Numbered from the stretch's first letter, positions 25,790 through 34,855 are shown. The stretch: DNA of 64,000 nucleotides from Clostridium puniceum (GCF_002006345.1 NZ_LZZM01000148.1:1-64000), one strand, 5' to 3'. Notes: a model not told the origin generated them from the letters alone. Numbers and translations: made by a program.

Positions 25790-26581
25790 ATGAATGATTA
25801 TAAAGAAAATACAAATTATTCTAAGAGTGTAGATTATTCTCGTGAAAGTGCTGAGCCTTGTGCTATCGTTAAATCTCAAGTAGAATCACTAACTGAACAA
25901 GTTGCTGTAACTCCTATTGTTATTGCACCTGGACCTGTATTTGTTAAGATTCCAGTTGTATTGGCAGAGACAAATATAACTATTCCTGTTGAAGCTACTA
26001 TCAAATTGGACCAAGAAGCTATAGAAATTAAACGAATTAAAAAGAATGTATTTTTAACTCAATCCCGTATTATTCCATTTTCTCAAGATGGGCGATTTGG
26101 GACTGGAATACTATTTATAGAAGGTTTTATAAGAAAGAATATTGAGTTTGCAACTCAAACTTGTACTACAGCCAGAACTTCAAATGTTTGTGGAGATATA
26201 AGACACTGTACAGTTGAAGTGCCTTTTAATTTCACTACAAGAATTACTTTCCTTAGACCACCGATTTTTATTGAAAATAGAATTACAAGTGAATTAGAAT
26301 TTTTTACAGATAAACTTCAAGGTTGCGATGTGTGTTCAGATCCAGTAATCGGACGTAATCCTTGCGATCGTAGTTCTTTCGACACAGAATTTTTCAATGA
26401 AAAACCTTTTACTGAATTAGTAAGAGCAGATATTACTGAAATTGATATTAACACAAATACAACTTCCAGCTGCAAAACTCCTACAGAACAAAAGTTTACT
26501 AAACTTACAGAAAAAGTAGTAGTAAATTTAACACTAAAAGTATTACAAAAACAACAAGTAAGAGTTACAGCAATAGTATAA
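25790..26581 (+). CDS. SPOCS-domain (DUF3794) protein, copy 2
   Basis: 264 residues from ATG 25790 behind GGAGGG; the upstream ATG at 25772 lies before that site. It differs from copy 1 at scattered positions (for example N-terminal MNDYKENTNYSKSVDYSRES, ENRITSELEF instead of ENTTPSELEF, RSSFDTEFF instead of RSSFVTEFF) and ends VTAIV rather than VTAIC. All SPOCS motifs and central Cys pairs are kept, so it is presumably functional with the same spore-surface role as copy 1. It has its own strong terminator. Confidence 0.75.
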   Translation: MNDYKENTNYSKSVDYSRESAEPCAIVKSQVESLTEQVAVTPIVIAPGPVFVKIPVVLAETNITIPVEATIKLDQEAIEIKRIKKNVFLTQSRIIPFSQDGRFGTGILFIEGFIRKNIEFATQTCTTARTSNVCGDIRHCTVEVPFNFTTRITFLRPPIFIENRITSELEFFTDKLQGCDVCSDPVIGRNPCDRSSFDTEFFNEKPFTELVRADITEIDINTNTTSSCKTPTEQKFTKLTEKVVVNLTLKVLQKQQVRVTAIV

Positions 26582-26662
26582 TAAAAAAATTTAAATCTAG
26601 AGATTTAATTAAAGATTAAATATAAAGTACGTTTGCTGAATTACAAATTAATTACTATGGTG

Positions 26663-26703
26663 CAGACCTAAAGCTTACGAAGATAGGTTTTAGGTCTGTT
26701 TTT
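26663..26703 (+). terminator. Strong intrinsic terminator after SPOCS copy 2
   Basis: CAGACCTAAA (26663-26672) pairs with TTTAGGTCTG (26689-26698), followed directly by TTTTTAGG. The remaining gap to the next gene (26704-26910) is AT-rich with a repeat of the 24801-24835 segment at about 26770-26820. Confidence 0.8.
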
Positions 26704-26910
26704 AGGAGAAGATAAATATTGGTGTATAAGATAGAACAAACTGTAATTATTACTAGAAAATCAATATACTAATATAACCTATCTTCAATTGATATTAAAA
26801 AATAAAAAAACAATATAAAGCTAATAATTTAAAATCGATATTGTAATTGAATTGATTTTATGGAAGCTTATATACTTAAATTTATTAAATTCTTAAGTGG
26901 AGGAGAAGTT

Positions 26911-27876
26911 ATGATAAGAATATACTATTCAAGACAATATTATAATCCAATTAAGAGAAAACAGTATGAAGAATTCTTAGAAGAAGATAATATTAAAACT
27001 GATAGTATAGAAGATAATAAGATAAATGACAATAACATAAAAAACAATGCCTATGGTTCTTTAGAAATTAATAATGATAATGAAGGATTAAATAAAGAAA
27101 ATACAAATGTTTCTGAGTATGTAGAAGCTTGTCGTGAAAGTGTTGATTCATGTGAAATTGCTACTGATCAAGTAGAATCACTAACTGAACAAATTTCTGT
27201 AACTCCTACTGTTATTACACCTGGACCTGTATTTGTTAAGATTCCAGTTGTATTGGCAGAAACAAATACAATGATTCTTGTCGAAGCGACTATCACATTA
27301 GATGAAGCAGTTATGGAAATTAAACGAATTAAAAATAACGTATTTTTAACCGAATCCCGTATTGTTTCATTTTGTCAAGATGATCCACTTGGTACTGGAA
27401 TAATATTTATAGCAGGTTTTATAAGAAAGAATATTGAGTATGCAACTCAAACTTGTACTATAGCTGGAACTCCAAATGTTTGTGGAGATATAAGACACTG
27501 TACAGTTGAAGTACCTTTTAATTTAACTACAAGAATTACTTTCCTTAGATCACCGATTTTTGTTGAGAATACGACTCCAAGTGAATTAGAATTTTTTGCA
27601 GATGGGCTTCAAGGTTGTAATGTTTGCTCAGATCCAGTGATTGGACATAATTCTTGCGATCAGAGTTCTTTCGTCACCAAATTCTTTAATGATAAACCTT
27701 TTACTGAATTAGTAAGAGCGGATATTGCTGAAGTTGATATTCACACAGGCCCAACCTTGAGTGGTACAATTCCTATAGAACTAATGTTTACTCAACTCAC
27801 AGAAAAAGCAGTAGTAAATTTAACATTAAAAGTATTACAGAAACAGCAGGTAAGAGTTACAGCAATAAAACTATAA
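26911..27876 (+). CDS. SPOCS-domain (DUF3794) protein, diverged copy 3
   Basis: 321 residues from ATG 26911, behind GGAGGAG. The last about 250 residues align end to end with copies 1 and 2 (PVVLAETNTMILVEATITL, GIIFIAGFIRKNIEYATQT, VCGDIRHCTVEVPFNLTT, GCNVCSDPVIG). It has an additional N-terminal extension of about 60 residues rich in Asn, Asp, Glu and Lys (EEDNIKTDSIEDNKINDN), probably disordered. The first residues (MIRIYYSRQYYNPIKRKQY) are basic and aromatic. It is an older paralogue than the copy 1/2 duplication, with the same predicted spore-surface role. The extension may anchor or space the domain. Confidence 0.75.
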   Translation: MIRIYYSRQYYNPIKRKQYEEFLEEDNIKTDSIEDNKINDNNIKNNAYGSLEINNDNEGLNKENTNVSEYVEACRESVDSCEIATDQVESLTEQISVTPTVITPGPVFVKIPVVLAETNTMILVEATITLDEAVMEIKRIKNNVFLTESRIVSFCQDDPLGTGIIFIAGFIRKNIEYATQTCTIAGTPNVCGDIRHCTVEVPFNLTTRITFLRSPIFVENTTPSELEFFADGLQGCNVCSDPVIGHNSCDQSSFVTKFFNDKPFTELVRADIAEVDIHTGPTLSGTIPIELMFTQLTEKAVVNLTLKVLQKQQVRVTAIKL

Positions 27877-27912
27877 AATTTCATGCAGAAATTTAATTGT
27901 TCTTAAAATATT

Positions 27913-27962
27913 ATGGGATAGTAAAAAGTTTCGTTTTTATATAAAACTATATACTATCCCAT
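27913..27962. terminator. Hairpin after SPOCS copy 3
   Basis: ATGGGATAGT (27913-27922) pairs with ACTATCCCAT (27953-27962), with an inner AGTTT/AAACT pairing. It is homologous in sequence and position to the hairpin at 25144-25187. Confidence 0.55.
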
Positions 27963-27982
27963 TAAACAACTTTTACCATTTA

Positions 27983-28162
27983 TTATATAACTAGTTTATA
28001 CATTAAACTTTCTTTAGCTTCTTTATTGCCAGCTACAGCTTGAAAATCTAAAGCATCTTTTTTCATTTTACCGTAGTTAAAAAATTTTTGAGAATCAAAA
28101 AAACTAATTTTTAGATTATTTATTGTGAAGATTTTATAAGAATTATTTTCTAACTTTGATTT
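27983..28162 (-). pseudogene. Unrecognised C-terminal gene fragment without a start
   Basis: On the minus strand an open frame of about 59 codons ends at 27983 and contains FFDSQKFFNYGKMKKDALDF then QAVAGNKEAKESLMYKLVI. The composition looks like real protein, but no ATG, GTG or TTG with a ribosome site begins it, and a stop lies just upstream. Probably the end of a deleted gene. A short version from its internal ATG (27 residues) cannot be excluded. Confidence 0.35.
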
Positions 28163-28430
28163 TTATGTTAAGATAAAATGTAAGTAAATTTATTATATGA
28201 AGAAATATATATTCTAATAAACAGACTACACATACTTCTATTACTGTATATAGTTTTACTGTAGAAAATTAATTAGAACTTATATATAATAAACTTTATA
28301 TTAGGTTTTCAACAGATATGTGTTATAAATATCTTCTTTTTGAAGAAGTGATATCATATTATGGGTGTTAACTATTAATATCAAAATAAGTTAAAAAGTA
28401 GACAATATTAAAGTAAAGGTGAGGAACAAA

Positions 28431-29168
28431 ATGGAGAACGTGCAAGATAAGATAAATCAATTCTTAACTGAAAACAAAATAAATGTAAAAGGTGGCACAA
28501 TAACAAATGAGAGACAATTGTCAGCAGTTTTAAGCGACCTTGCATTAGGAGATCTTAAGAAAGGAAAAATAGATAAAGCAATGTACTTTGTTGAAAAGGC
28601 ATTAGAATTTAATGAAAAAAATTATTATTCATATTTTGTAAAAGGCTTAATCAATAGAAATGCGAATAAAATTAAAGAAGCAGTTGAGGCATTTGAAATA
28701 TATGTGTCTAATACAGGTTCAGATGACTCTTTAGCTCATATATATATGGGACTTTCATATGCGGAATTAAATGATGTTGAAAATGCATTAAAGCATCTTA
28801 GAAAAGGTGAAAAGGGTCTTTCAGATAAAGAAAAGGAAGCTCATTTACCTTTAATAGGTGTAGCTTACGAATGTATAGGAAACATATATTTAAATAGAGA
28901 AAATATAGTAGAATTTACTGAAAGAGATAAATATAGCCTTAATTATAAAACAGCAGCAAGATATTATAAAATGTCACTAAAAATTTACAGAAAAAATTGC
29001 GATTTAATAAATAAATTAGCAGCTTGCTATTGTCATTTAGAAGATCTAAATAAAGCATTATACTGTTATGAACAAGCAGCTAAAATTGCACAAGATAATA
29101 CTGTGTATTTAGAGGCAATAGAACAAATGAAGGCAGAAGGTGCGAAATCTGAACAAGCAGGATTTTAA
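28431..29168 (+). CDS. TPR-repeat protein
   Basis: 245 residues from ATG 28431, placed by AAGGTGAGG; the GTG at 28419 lies inside that site. It contains about five tetratricopeptide units: ALGDLKKGKIDKAMYFVEKALEF, SYFVKGLINRNANKIKEAVEAFEIY, AHIYMGLSYAELNDVENALKHLRKG, the AARYYKMSLKIYRKN region, and NKLAACYCHLEDLNKALYCYEQA. There is no signal peptide, so it is a cytoplasmic protein-protein scaffold. No partner is evident from context. Confidence 0.85.
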   Translation: MENVQDKINQFLTENKINVKGGTITNERQLSAVLSDLALGDLKKGKIDKAMYFVEKALEFNEKNYYSYFVKGLINRNANKIKEAVEAFEIYVSNTGSDDSLAHIYMGLSYAELNDVENALKHLRKGEKGLSDKEKEAHLPLIGVAYECIGNIYLNRENIVEFTERDKYSLNYKTAARYYKMSLKIYRKNCDLINKLAACYCHLEDLNKALYCYEQAAKIAQDNTVYLEAIEQMKAEGAKSEQAGF

Positions 29169-29280
29169 TTTTTAAATAGATAAAGTTAAACTAAATTAGC
29201 TTTACAAAAAAAGTTGTCAACTATTTTTGTAAATGTTCTATAATAATTTTAACATTAGGCGCCGTTGCACTAATTGTGAT

Positions 29281-29345
29281 ATGCTCTCTCTATGGTAGAC
29301 AGTTAAAATAAGAAAACTATCTACCATAAAAGGGAGCATTTTTTA
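29281..29345 (+). terminator. Two-step hairpin terminator
   Basis: ATGCTCTCT (29281-29289) pairs with AGGGAGCAT (29331-29339). Inside it TATGGTAGACAGTT pairs with AACTATCTACCATA. A run of six T follows. It ends the TPR gene transcript. Confidence 0.8.
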
Positions 29346-29497
29346 TGCTGAAGAAATCATATCAAAATAACAAACTGCTGATATAAAAAATATTGGTAGT
29401 TTTCTTTACGATAGAATTCAGAAATAAAAAATGTTACTATAGCATTATGAAAAAATAATTAATAGAAATACGATAAAAAATGAAAGGTATAATAAAG

Positions 29498-30607
29498 ATG
29501 AGGGAGATAGAGGTAAGAGAAAAACAATTATCAATTAAAAATAAACTAGCAATAAGTGGAGTATTACTTGGAATCAGTGCGATTCTATTTATTGTGGCAC
29601 AATATATAGATAATTTTGCTAACCTTTATTATAAATATATTTATATAACTTTATTAAATACAATTGCACGAGGATTTTCTTTAATTCCTTTTTCTATATA
29701 TGAGATGATTTTATATGTATTTATAATATTTATTTTTATTAGAATAATAATGTATATATACTTAGGTTTAACTAAAAAGCTCTCAGTTAAGAAAATAATA
29801 ACAAGATCTGCAGTTAATTTTTTTATGTATATATCAATATTTGTATTTTTAAATATGATAACTTTGGGAGTAAATTCTTTTAAATCAGATTTTGTTACAC
29901 TTACAGGATTAAAGATGAAGGCTAGTTCGGAAGAAAAGTTAATTGAGCTTTGTGAGAATCTAAAGGAAAAGCTTAATGAATTAGATGGAAAAATAGAAAA
30001 GAATGAATATGGATTTTTGAAATTGGATGAGAATGTAAAGCAAGAAGGAATAGATAGTATGAAATGTTTAGGAATAATTTATCCTAGTTTACAAGGTTTT
30101 TATCCAAATCCTAAACCATATATTTTTTCAGAAATAATGTCATATCAATTATTGGAAGGTGAAACAGATTTTACAATTGAAGCTAACTATAATAATCATA
30201 TGCCTCCTATTAATATTCCAAGCACAATTTGCCATGAATTAAGTCATGTAAGAGGTTTTAATAATGAGGATGAAGCAAATTATATAAGTTTTTTAGCTTG
30301 TATTAATTCTAAAAATTATGAATATCAATATAGCGGATATTTAATGGCATATTCTTATTGCATGAATGATTTATATGATTCTAATTTGGAAGTATTTAAA
30401 AAAATTAATAATGAACTATCGGAAAATGTAAAAAAAGAATTAAAAAATGATGCTTTGTATTGGAATAATTATAGGGGAAAAATATCTAAGATGCATAATG
30501 AAGCATACGATAAATTATTAAAAGCAACAGGTCAAGAAGAGGGAATAAAAAGTTATAATTCTGTTGTTAAATTACTTATTTCAGGATATAAAGAACAATT
30601 TCAATAG
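29498..30607 (+). CDS. DUF3810 membrane protein with HExxH metalloprotease motif
   Basis: About 369 residues from ATG 29498 (MREIEVREKQL). AAAGG about 10 nt upstream supports this start over ATG 29480. Three N-terminal hydrophobic helices (LAISGVLLGISAILFIVAQ, MILYVFIIFIFIRIIMYIYL, FFMYISIFVFLNMITLGV) are followed by an extracytoplasmic-type domain with NIPSTICHELSHVRGFNNEDEAN. That is a HExxH zinc site plus downstream Glu, as in gluzincin-like peptidases. This is the DUF3810 family; its substrate is unknown. Monocistronic. Confidence 0.82.
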   Translation: MREIEVREKQLSIKNKLAISGVLLGISAILFIVAQYIDNFANLYYKYIYITLLNTIARGFSLIPFSIYEMILYVFIIFIFIRIIMYIYLGLTKKLSVKKIITRSAVNFFMYISIFVFLNMITLGVNSFKSDFVTLTGLKMKASSEEKLIELCENLKEKLNELDGKIEKNEYGFLKLDENVKQEGIDSMKCLGIIYPSLQGFYPNPKPYIFSEIMSYQLLEGETDFTIEANYNNHMPPINIPSTICHELSHVRGFNNEDEANYISFLACINSKNYEYQYSGYLMAYSYCMNDLYDSNLEVFKKINNELSENVKKELKNDALYWNNYRGKISKMHNEAYDKLLKATGQEEGIKSYNSVVKLLISGYKEQFQ

Positions 30608-30728
30608 GGATATATACAAGTTACAAAGCATCAAGAATGCACAGTAGTAAATTTCATACTTATGAATAATAATTGAAACGTAGTGAAAAAATACCTTTAA
30701 CTAATTAACTAAAATGGAGGTATATTTT

Positions 30729-31017
30729 ATGAAGATAGAAAGTTATTTCAGTGGAATTAAAGCTGCAAATGAAGCTGTAGAAGCATTAAAAAAAATTGGT
30801 ATAAATAAATGCTGCGGCAGATTTAAATGATCATTATACAGGTAATAATAACTCAGGAACAAATCTACCAGGTACAGCTAGCAGCTCAAATAGTTTGTCC
30901 AGTTATGTGTTGTCAAGCGATGAACCATTAAGTGATCCGATGCTTTGACCACTAGCTGTTGCAAGTCCAATGGTAAGTGGCATGGGTGGCTTTGAGGAAA
31001 TTGCAGATGTAAACTAA
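30729..31017 (+). pseudogene. Frameshifted small gene, YflT-like stress-protein N-terminus
   Basis: After AATGGAGG, ATG 30729 opens MKIESYFSGIKAANEAVEAL then KKIGI. One extra nucleotide near 30805 shifts the frame; the continuation reads NAAADLNDHYTGNNNSGTNL then PGTASSSNSLSSYVLSSDEP and reaches TGA in ML-stop-PLAVASPMVSGMG, ending VEEIADVN-like at 31015-31017. Two lesions make it a pseudogene of an about 95-residue protein. The ANEAV..L...G pattern resembles the YflT/general-stress 17M domain. That assignment is tentative. Confidence 0.65.
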
Positions 31018-31212
31018 AACTACTTACAAAATGAATTGCGGAGTTTTAGGAATGGAATCCAATGTTAAATTAAGATTGGATAACCTAGAACTTATGCGGT
31101 ATGTGAATTGAAGCTAGTTTTTCCGATATTGTGATTTAAAGGCTTTATTGCAAGATAAGTAGACATTAAAAAACTTTGTGTAAATGTAATTGAAAATTAA
31201 AGTTGAGTATTA

Positions 31213-31242
31213 GTATTGCTATATATTAAAATATAGCAATAC
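31213..31242. terminator. Perfect 12-bp palindromic hairpin
   Basis: GTATTGCTATAT (31213-31224) and ATATAGCAATAC (31231-31242) with a 6-nt loop lie 87 bp downstream of the minus-strand kinase stop. There is no T-run on either strand. It may still act as a weak terminator or RNA 3'-end stabiliser. No gene is visible in 31018-31328. Confidence 0.45.
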
Positions 31243-31328
31243 AACATTATTAATAATACAAACTCACAAGTTATATTGTATAAATTTATAAGAAAATTTA
31301 CGTACAAGATGATTCAAATTATATTGGA

Positions 31329-32792
31329 TTATTTATTGCTTTTTGATTTTTTATTTTTGTCTTCTTTATCTTTTCCGTTACCGTTACCGTTTCCCCTGGT
31401 TTGTGGTGCAACCTGGGTAATCTTTTGTCCTTGGCTTATAACTAAATCTATTTTTCCATTTTTATCATAAGAAGTATCCACTATAGGTGATTGACGAATA
31501 ACTAAGCCCTTTGAAAAATCATCACTATATTCAGTTGTGATATTGCCGAGCAAAAATCCATTATCAACTATAACGCTTTCAGCCATCTCTTGAGTTTTGC
31601 CAATAAGTGAAGGTACAAGTTTTTTTTCTTCTGCTTTCGGTAATGTTGCATTTTTTTCTGGAACAGTGTTTTCGGCAGAGGTTATTTTTTTATCTGCATC
31701 TGCAGAAGAATCTTTAGAAATATATTTCCCTAAAATACCAATAATTATAGCCAAAATAATTAATCCAACTGTTAATAGTATCTTTTTATTTTTGATGATA
31801 CTATTATTAGATAAACTTTCTCTGTTATTTTTAATTATTATGGTTTCTGGGATTGTTTCTTTATTAATAACAACTGTGGAATCAATTTGTGTATCACATA
31901 ATGTTACATCGGGCTTCATCATCATAACTGTTGTAGCATATATTGTCTTATCATTAAAGTTAACTTCTAAATTAGAATTCTTCTTTAGTGCCTTTAAAAC
32001 TTTGGTAAGTTCCTTAGCTGTTTGAAATCTGTTTGTAGGTTCTTTCTCCAAGGTCTTTAAAATTATTGTATTTATATTTTCAGGTATATCTGTAATGACT
32101 TTAATGGGTGGAATAACAGGCTCTTGAATATGCATAATAGCTACAGAAATGGAAGTTTCTCCGTTAAAAGGTACTTGCCCAGTAATCAGTTCGTACATCA
32201 CAATACCTAAGGCATATATATCAGTTCTACAATCCACAAACTTTCCTTTGGCTTGCTCTGGAGAAAAGTAATGTACAGAACCTATAATCTTATTAGAATT
32301 AGTTAGGGTTCCTGCATCTGCAACTTTTGCTATTCCAAAATCTGTCAGCTTAACTATATTCTCTTCTGTGATTAAAATATTATCTGGTTTTATATCACGA
32401 TGAATTATATTATTTTTGTGAGCATATTGCAGTGCTTTAGCTATTTGCAAAGCTATATTTACAGTCTTTAAAGAATTAAGTCTAACATTTTCCTTTATTA
32501 ACTGCTTTAATGTTTTTCCATTAATATACTCCATAACTATGAAATTAATATTGTTTTCTGAACCAACATCATAAACATTAACTATGTTTGTATGTGACAA
32601 ACTTGCAATTGAATTAGCTTCTCTTTTAAACCTAGTGATAAAATCTTCATCATCACTTAATTCTGCTTTTAATATTTTAACAGCTACAAATCTATTTAAC
32701 AAAGTGCATTTTGCTTTATAAACAATTCCCATGCCACCTTCACCAATTTTTTCTAATAACTTATATCTGTTTAAAAGTAATGTCCCTATCAT
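31329..32792 (-). CDS. PASTA-domain Ser/Thr protein kinase with a single PASTA unit
   Basis: 487 residues. The kinase domain is 1-270: glycine loop KIGEGGMGIVYKA, VAVKILK, catalytic IHRDIKPDNIL, TDFGIAK, GSVHYFSPEQAKG, then TDIYALGIVMYELITG. A membrane helix follows (about 340-362, ILLTVGLIILAIIIGILG). There is only one PASTA unit (about 393-460, LVPSLIGKTQEMAESVIVDN start, LVISQG end) and a Gly/Asn/Lys tail (GNGNGKDKEDKNKKSKSNK). Housekeeping PrkC/Stk1 kinases have three to five PASTA units and sit beside a PP2C phosphatase. This one is alone and short, so it is a secondary kinase. It is divergent from a zinc-ribbon PrsW-like protease gene. Confidence 0.9.
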   Translation of the reverse strand: MIGTLLLNRYKLLEKIGEGGMGIVYKAKCTLLNRFVAVKILKAELSDDEDFITRFKREANSIASLSHTNIVNVYDVGSENNINFIVMEYINGKTLKQLIKENVRLNSLKTVNIALQIAKALQYAHKNNIIHRDIKPDNILITEENIVKLTDFGIAKVADAGTLTNSNKIIGSVHYFSPEQAKGKFVDCRTDIYALGIVMYELITGQVPFNGETSISVAIMHIQEPVIPPIKVITDIPENINTIILKTLEKEPTNRFQTAKELTKVLKALKKNSNLEVNFNDKTIYATTVMMMKPDVTLCDTQIDSTVVINKETIPETIIIKNNRESLSNNSIIKNKKILLTVGLIILAIIIGILGKYISKDSSADADKKITSAENTVPEKNATLPKAEEKKLVPSLIGKTQEMAESVIVDNGFLLGNITTEYSDDFSKGLVIRQSPIVDTSYDKNGKIDLVISQGQKITQVAPQTRGNGNGNGKDKEDKNKKSKSNK

Positions 32793-32988
32793 AGATGTCC
32801 CCCTATAAAAAACAGTAATATATGTATTATATCATATATAAATATCTACATTAAAGTGGAAAAGATTTATAGTTTACAAAAAAATAAATTTTTTTGTCAT
32901 CATATAAATTGGACTGGCAAATATAAAATTTGAATTACAAAAAGAAAATTGGGGAAAATAGTTAAAGCTAATTAAGGAGGAAAAATAT

Positions 32989-34107
32989 ATGGAAGAAAAT
33001 ATAAAGCATTGCCCCAATTGCAGCCAAAAGGTTTTTAGTAATTCAAATTTTTGCAGTGTGTGTGGTTTTAAGTTTGATGATAATAAAAATAATTCTAAAG
33101 AGGATGAAAACTCTCAAGGAATGGTGGCGGCACAAGCTGAAGATAAATCCTGTGGCTGTACAAATAATTCAAATGGAGAAAATAGGAGCAGTGACCAATT
33201 AAGTTTAAGATTATTTGATTTGGTAGTAAATGTATTTAAGAAACATACTTTGGAAGAAAGAGAAAATACTTTTATTTGTGGGACAGTAAAAACAGCACCT
33301 AAAGAAGGTGAAATTTGCTCAAAATGGCCAAAGCCTTGGTTATATTCAAGAGTATTTGCCTTATTTGCAATGACGTTTCTTGGATTGGTAGCTTTATTAA
33401 GAATTTTTGAAAATATATTAGCATATCCAGGAATTATATTTATAGGTGCTTTGACAGTTCCTTTTTCATTACTTGTTTTCTTTTGGGAATTAAATGCGCC
33501 AAGAAATATTAATATTTTTGATGTAATTAAAATATTTTTTTGGGGAGGGGTATCTTCTTTACTTTTAACAATGATATTCAGTCGTATAATTTTTGTAGGA
33601 GAAGTAGATTATGTTGGTGCAATTATGATAGGCGTTATTGAAGAATCTGCAAAGTTTGTTGTAGCTGCATATTTTTTACGAGGAAGTAAGAGAAAATATA
33701 TTTTAAATGGACTTCTACTAGGTGCAGCAGTTGGTGCAGGATTTGCAGTTTTTGAAACAGCTGGATATGAATTTGCTTATGGATTACAAATTCCAATATT
33801 GATGAGAATAATATATACTAGAGGCGCTTTAGCATTTGGAGGTCACATTGTCTGGACAGCTATGTCTGGAGCAGCATTAGCAATGGTAAAGGAAGATGAT
33901 AGATTAAAAATCAATCATTTTAAGGATATTAAATTTCTAAAATATTTTATTCTAACAATTGGATTACATGCAATTTGGGATATGCCAATAAGTAACAGTA
34001 GCGAACTTCCTTTTGCTCAAGGAATATTAACTATAATTGCTTGGATTATTATACTAATATTAATTAGTTCAGGGTTAAAACAAATTTCTAGAATAAAAAC
34101 TATATAG
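32989..34107 (+). CDS. PrsW-family intramembrane metalloprotease with N-terminal zinc ribbon
   Basis: 372 residues. The N-terminal zinc ribbon is CPNCSQKVFSNSNFCSVCG (about 8-26). An Asp/Asn/Ser-rich linker precedes about eight membrane helices from residue 120 on. PrsW motifs are present: IGVIEESAKFVVAAYF (EExxK), AFGGHIVWTAMSG (His) and IGLHAIWDMP (HxxxD). PrsW-type enzymes cleave membrane anti-sigma factors or act as CAAX-like proteases. The start follows AAGGAGG. Divergent from the PASTA kinase; a shared stress-signalling role is conceivable but not shown. Confidence 0.85.
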   Translation: MEENIKHCPNCSQKVFSNSNFCSVCGFKFDDNKNNSKEDENSQGMVAAQAEDKSCGCTNNSNGENRSSDQLSLRLFDLVVNVFKKHTLEERENTFICGTVKTAPKEGEICSKWPKPWLYSRVFALFAMTFLGLVALLRIFENILAYPGIIFIGALTVPFSLLVFFWELNAPRNINIFDVIKIFFWGGVSSLLLTMIFSRIIFVGEVDYVGAIMIGVIEESAKFVVAAYFLRGSKRKYILNGLLLGAAVGAGFAVFETAGYEFAYGLQIPILMRIIYTRGALAFGGHIVWTAMSGAALAMVKEDDRLKINHFKDIKFLKYFILTIGLHAIWDMPISNSSELPFAQGILTIIAWIIILILISSGLKQISRIKTI

Positions 34108-34130
34108 TTGTTTGAGTGTTTAAAAATTAT

Positions 34131-34173
34131 AAAGCAGAAATTTTCTGATTTTAAGGAAATCTCTGCTTTATTT
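34131..34173 (+). terminator. Intrinsic terminator after the PrsW-like gene
   Basis: AAAGCAGA (34131-34138) pairs with TCTGCTTT (34162-34169), with inner TTTTC/GGAAA pairing, then ATTTATT. It may serve both the PrsW-like gene and the convergent hypothetical gene. Confidence 0.7.
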
Positions 34174-34240
34174 ATTGCACGTTGAAATATAAAATTTTGA
34201 AGTATAAAAATTAATGTTTCCACTAATCTCGCCAAATGTG

Positions 34241-34855
34241 TCACAAAGCATTATTTGTACCTTTTACAAATACGTCAGTTCTATTAGATCTCCAAGAAAC
34301 AGCAGGAGAAAAATTTAAAACACCATCCCATCTACTCCATTGACTGCCTGGTGTAGGAGTTGGAACAGGAGGCTTAGAAATATTTCTGAGTGTAAATTCT
34401 ATTATGGATCTAAATGTTCGATTAATTACATTGTTAGGAATACCAGAATTACTTAGAGCTACAAAAATTGAATTATATCTTCTTCTAAATGCATTAAAAA
34501 TATTGTTAACTCTTTGATTTATATTTCCTGTATATCCTTGACTATTGTCCAAAGTAAAGGCAATAATTGTTCTAAAGTAATTTTCTATTATCCCTTGAAA
34601 TGCATTAAATAGCTGAGGCTGATTATTACTAAGCAAGTTCAATATTCTATTGATATCTTGTTCAGAAGCTCTATTGTAATCTAAGTAATATTGATTATAA
34701 AATAAGTTAAGATCTTCAATTTCATTATTACCTTCATAATTGTTAAAATTTCTCATTTCGTCATAGTTCTCATAACCTCTAATTTGATCATTAAAGAAAG
34801 GACAAAAGTTTTGATCCATGCAATAAGGACAGTAGAAAATTTGATTATCGTGCAT
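34241..34855 (-). CDS. Hypothetical Asn/Phe-rich protein
   Basis: 204 residues, no family recognised. The N-terminus contains YCPYCMDQNFCPFF, a CxxCx5C cluster that may bind metal. It is followed by an Asn/Tyr/Glu-rich stretch, then predicted helices (INRILNLLSNNQPQLFNAF, VNNIFNAFRRRYNSIFVAL) and a Pro/Thr linker (KPPVPTPTPGSQWSRWDG). There is no signal peptide. The composition (Asn, Tyr, Phe, Cys) recalls clostridial spore-coat or morphogenetic proteins; this is only a compositional argument. AAGGCG lies before the ATG. Monocistronic. Confidence 0.65.
   Translation of the reverse strand: MHDNQIFYCPYCMDQNFCPFFNDQIRGYENYDEMRNFNNYEGNNEIEDLNLFYNQYYLDYNRASEQDINRILNLLSNNQPQLFNAFQGIIENYFRTIIAFTLDNSQGYTGNINQRVNNIFNAFRRRYNSIFVALSNSGIPNNVINRTFRSIIEFTLRNISKPPVPTPTPGSQWSRWDGVLNFSPAVSWRSNRTDVFVKGTNNAL

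Larger units (their letters stand above)
23223..26581. repeat. Tandem duplication, unit about 1.8-2.0 kb
   Basis: The block 23223-24799 (end of FtsH-like pseudogene, an AT-rich linker, and a SPOCS-domain gene) is repeated at 25213-26581. The two genes start exactly 1782 bp apart and both are 792 bp. They differ at few positions, whereas the non-coding linker has accumulated more substitutions and the second copy lacks about 200 bp of the FtsH-like part. This pattern suggests selection on the gene or gene conversion after duplication. Confidence 0.85.
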
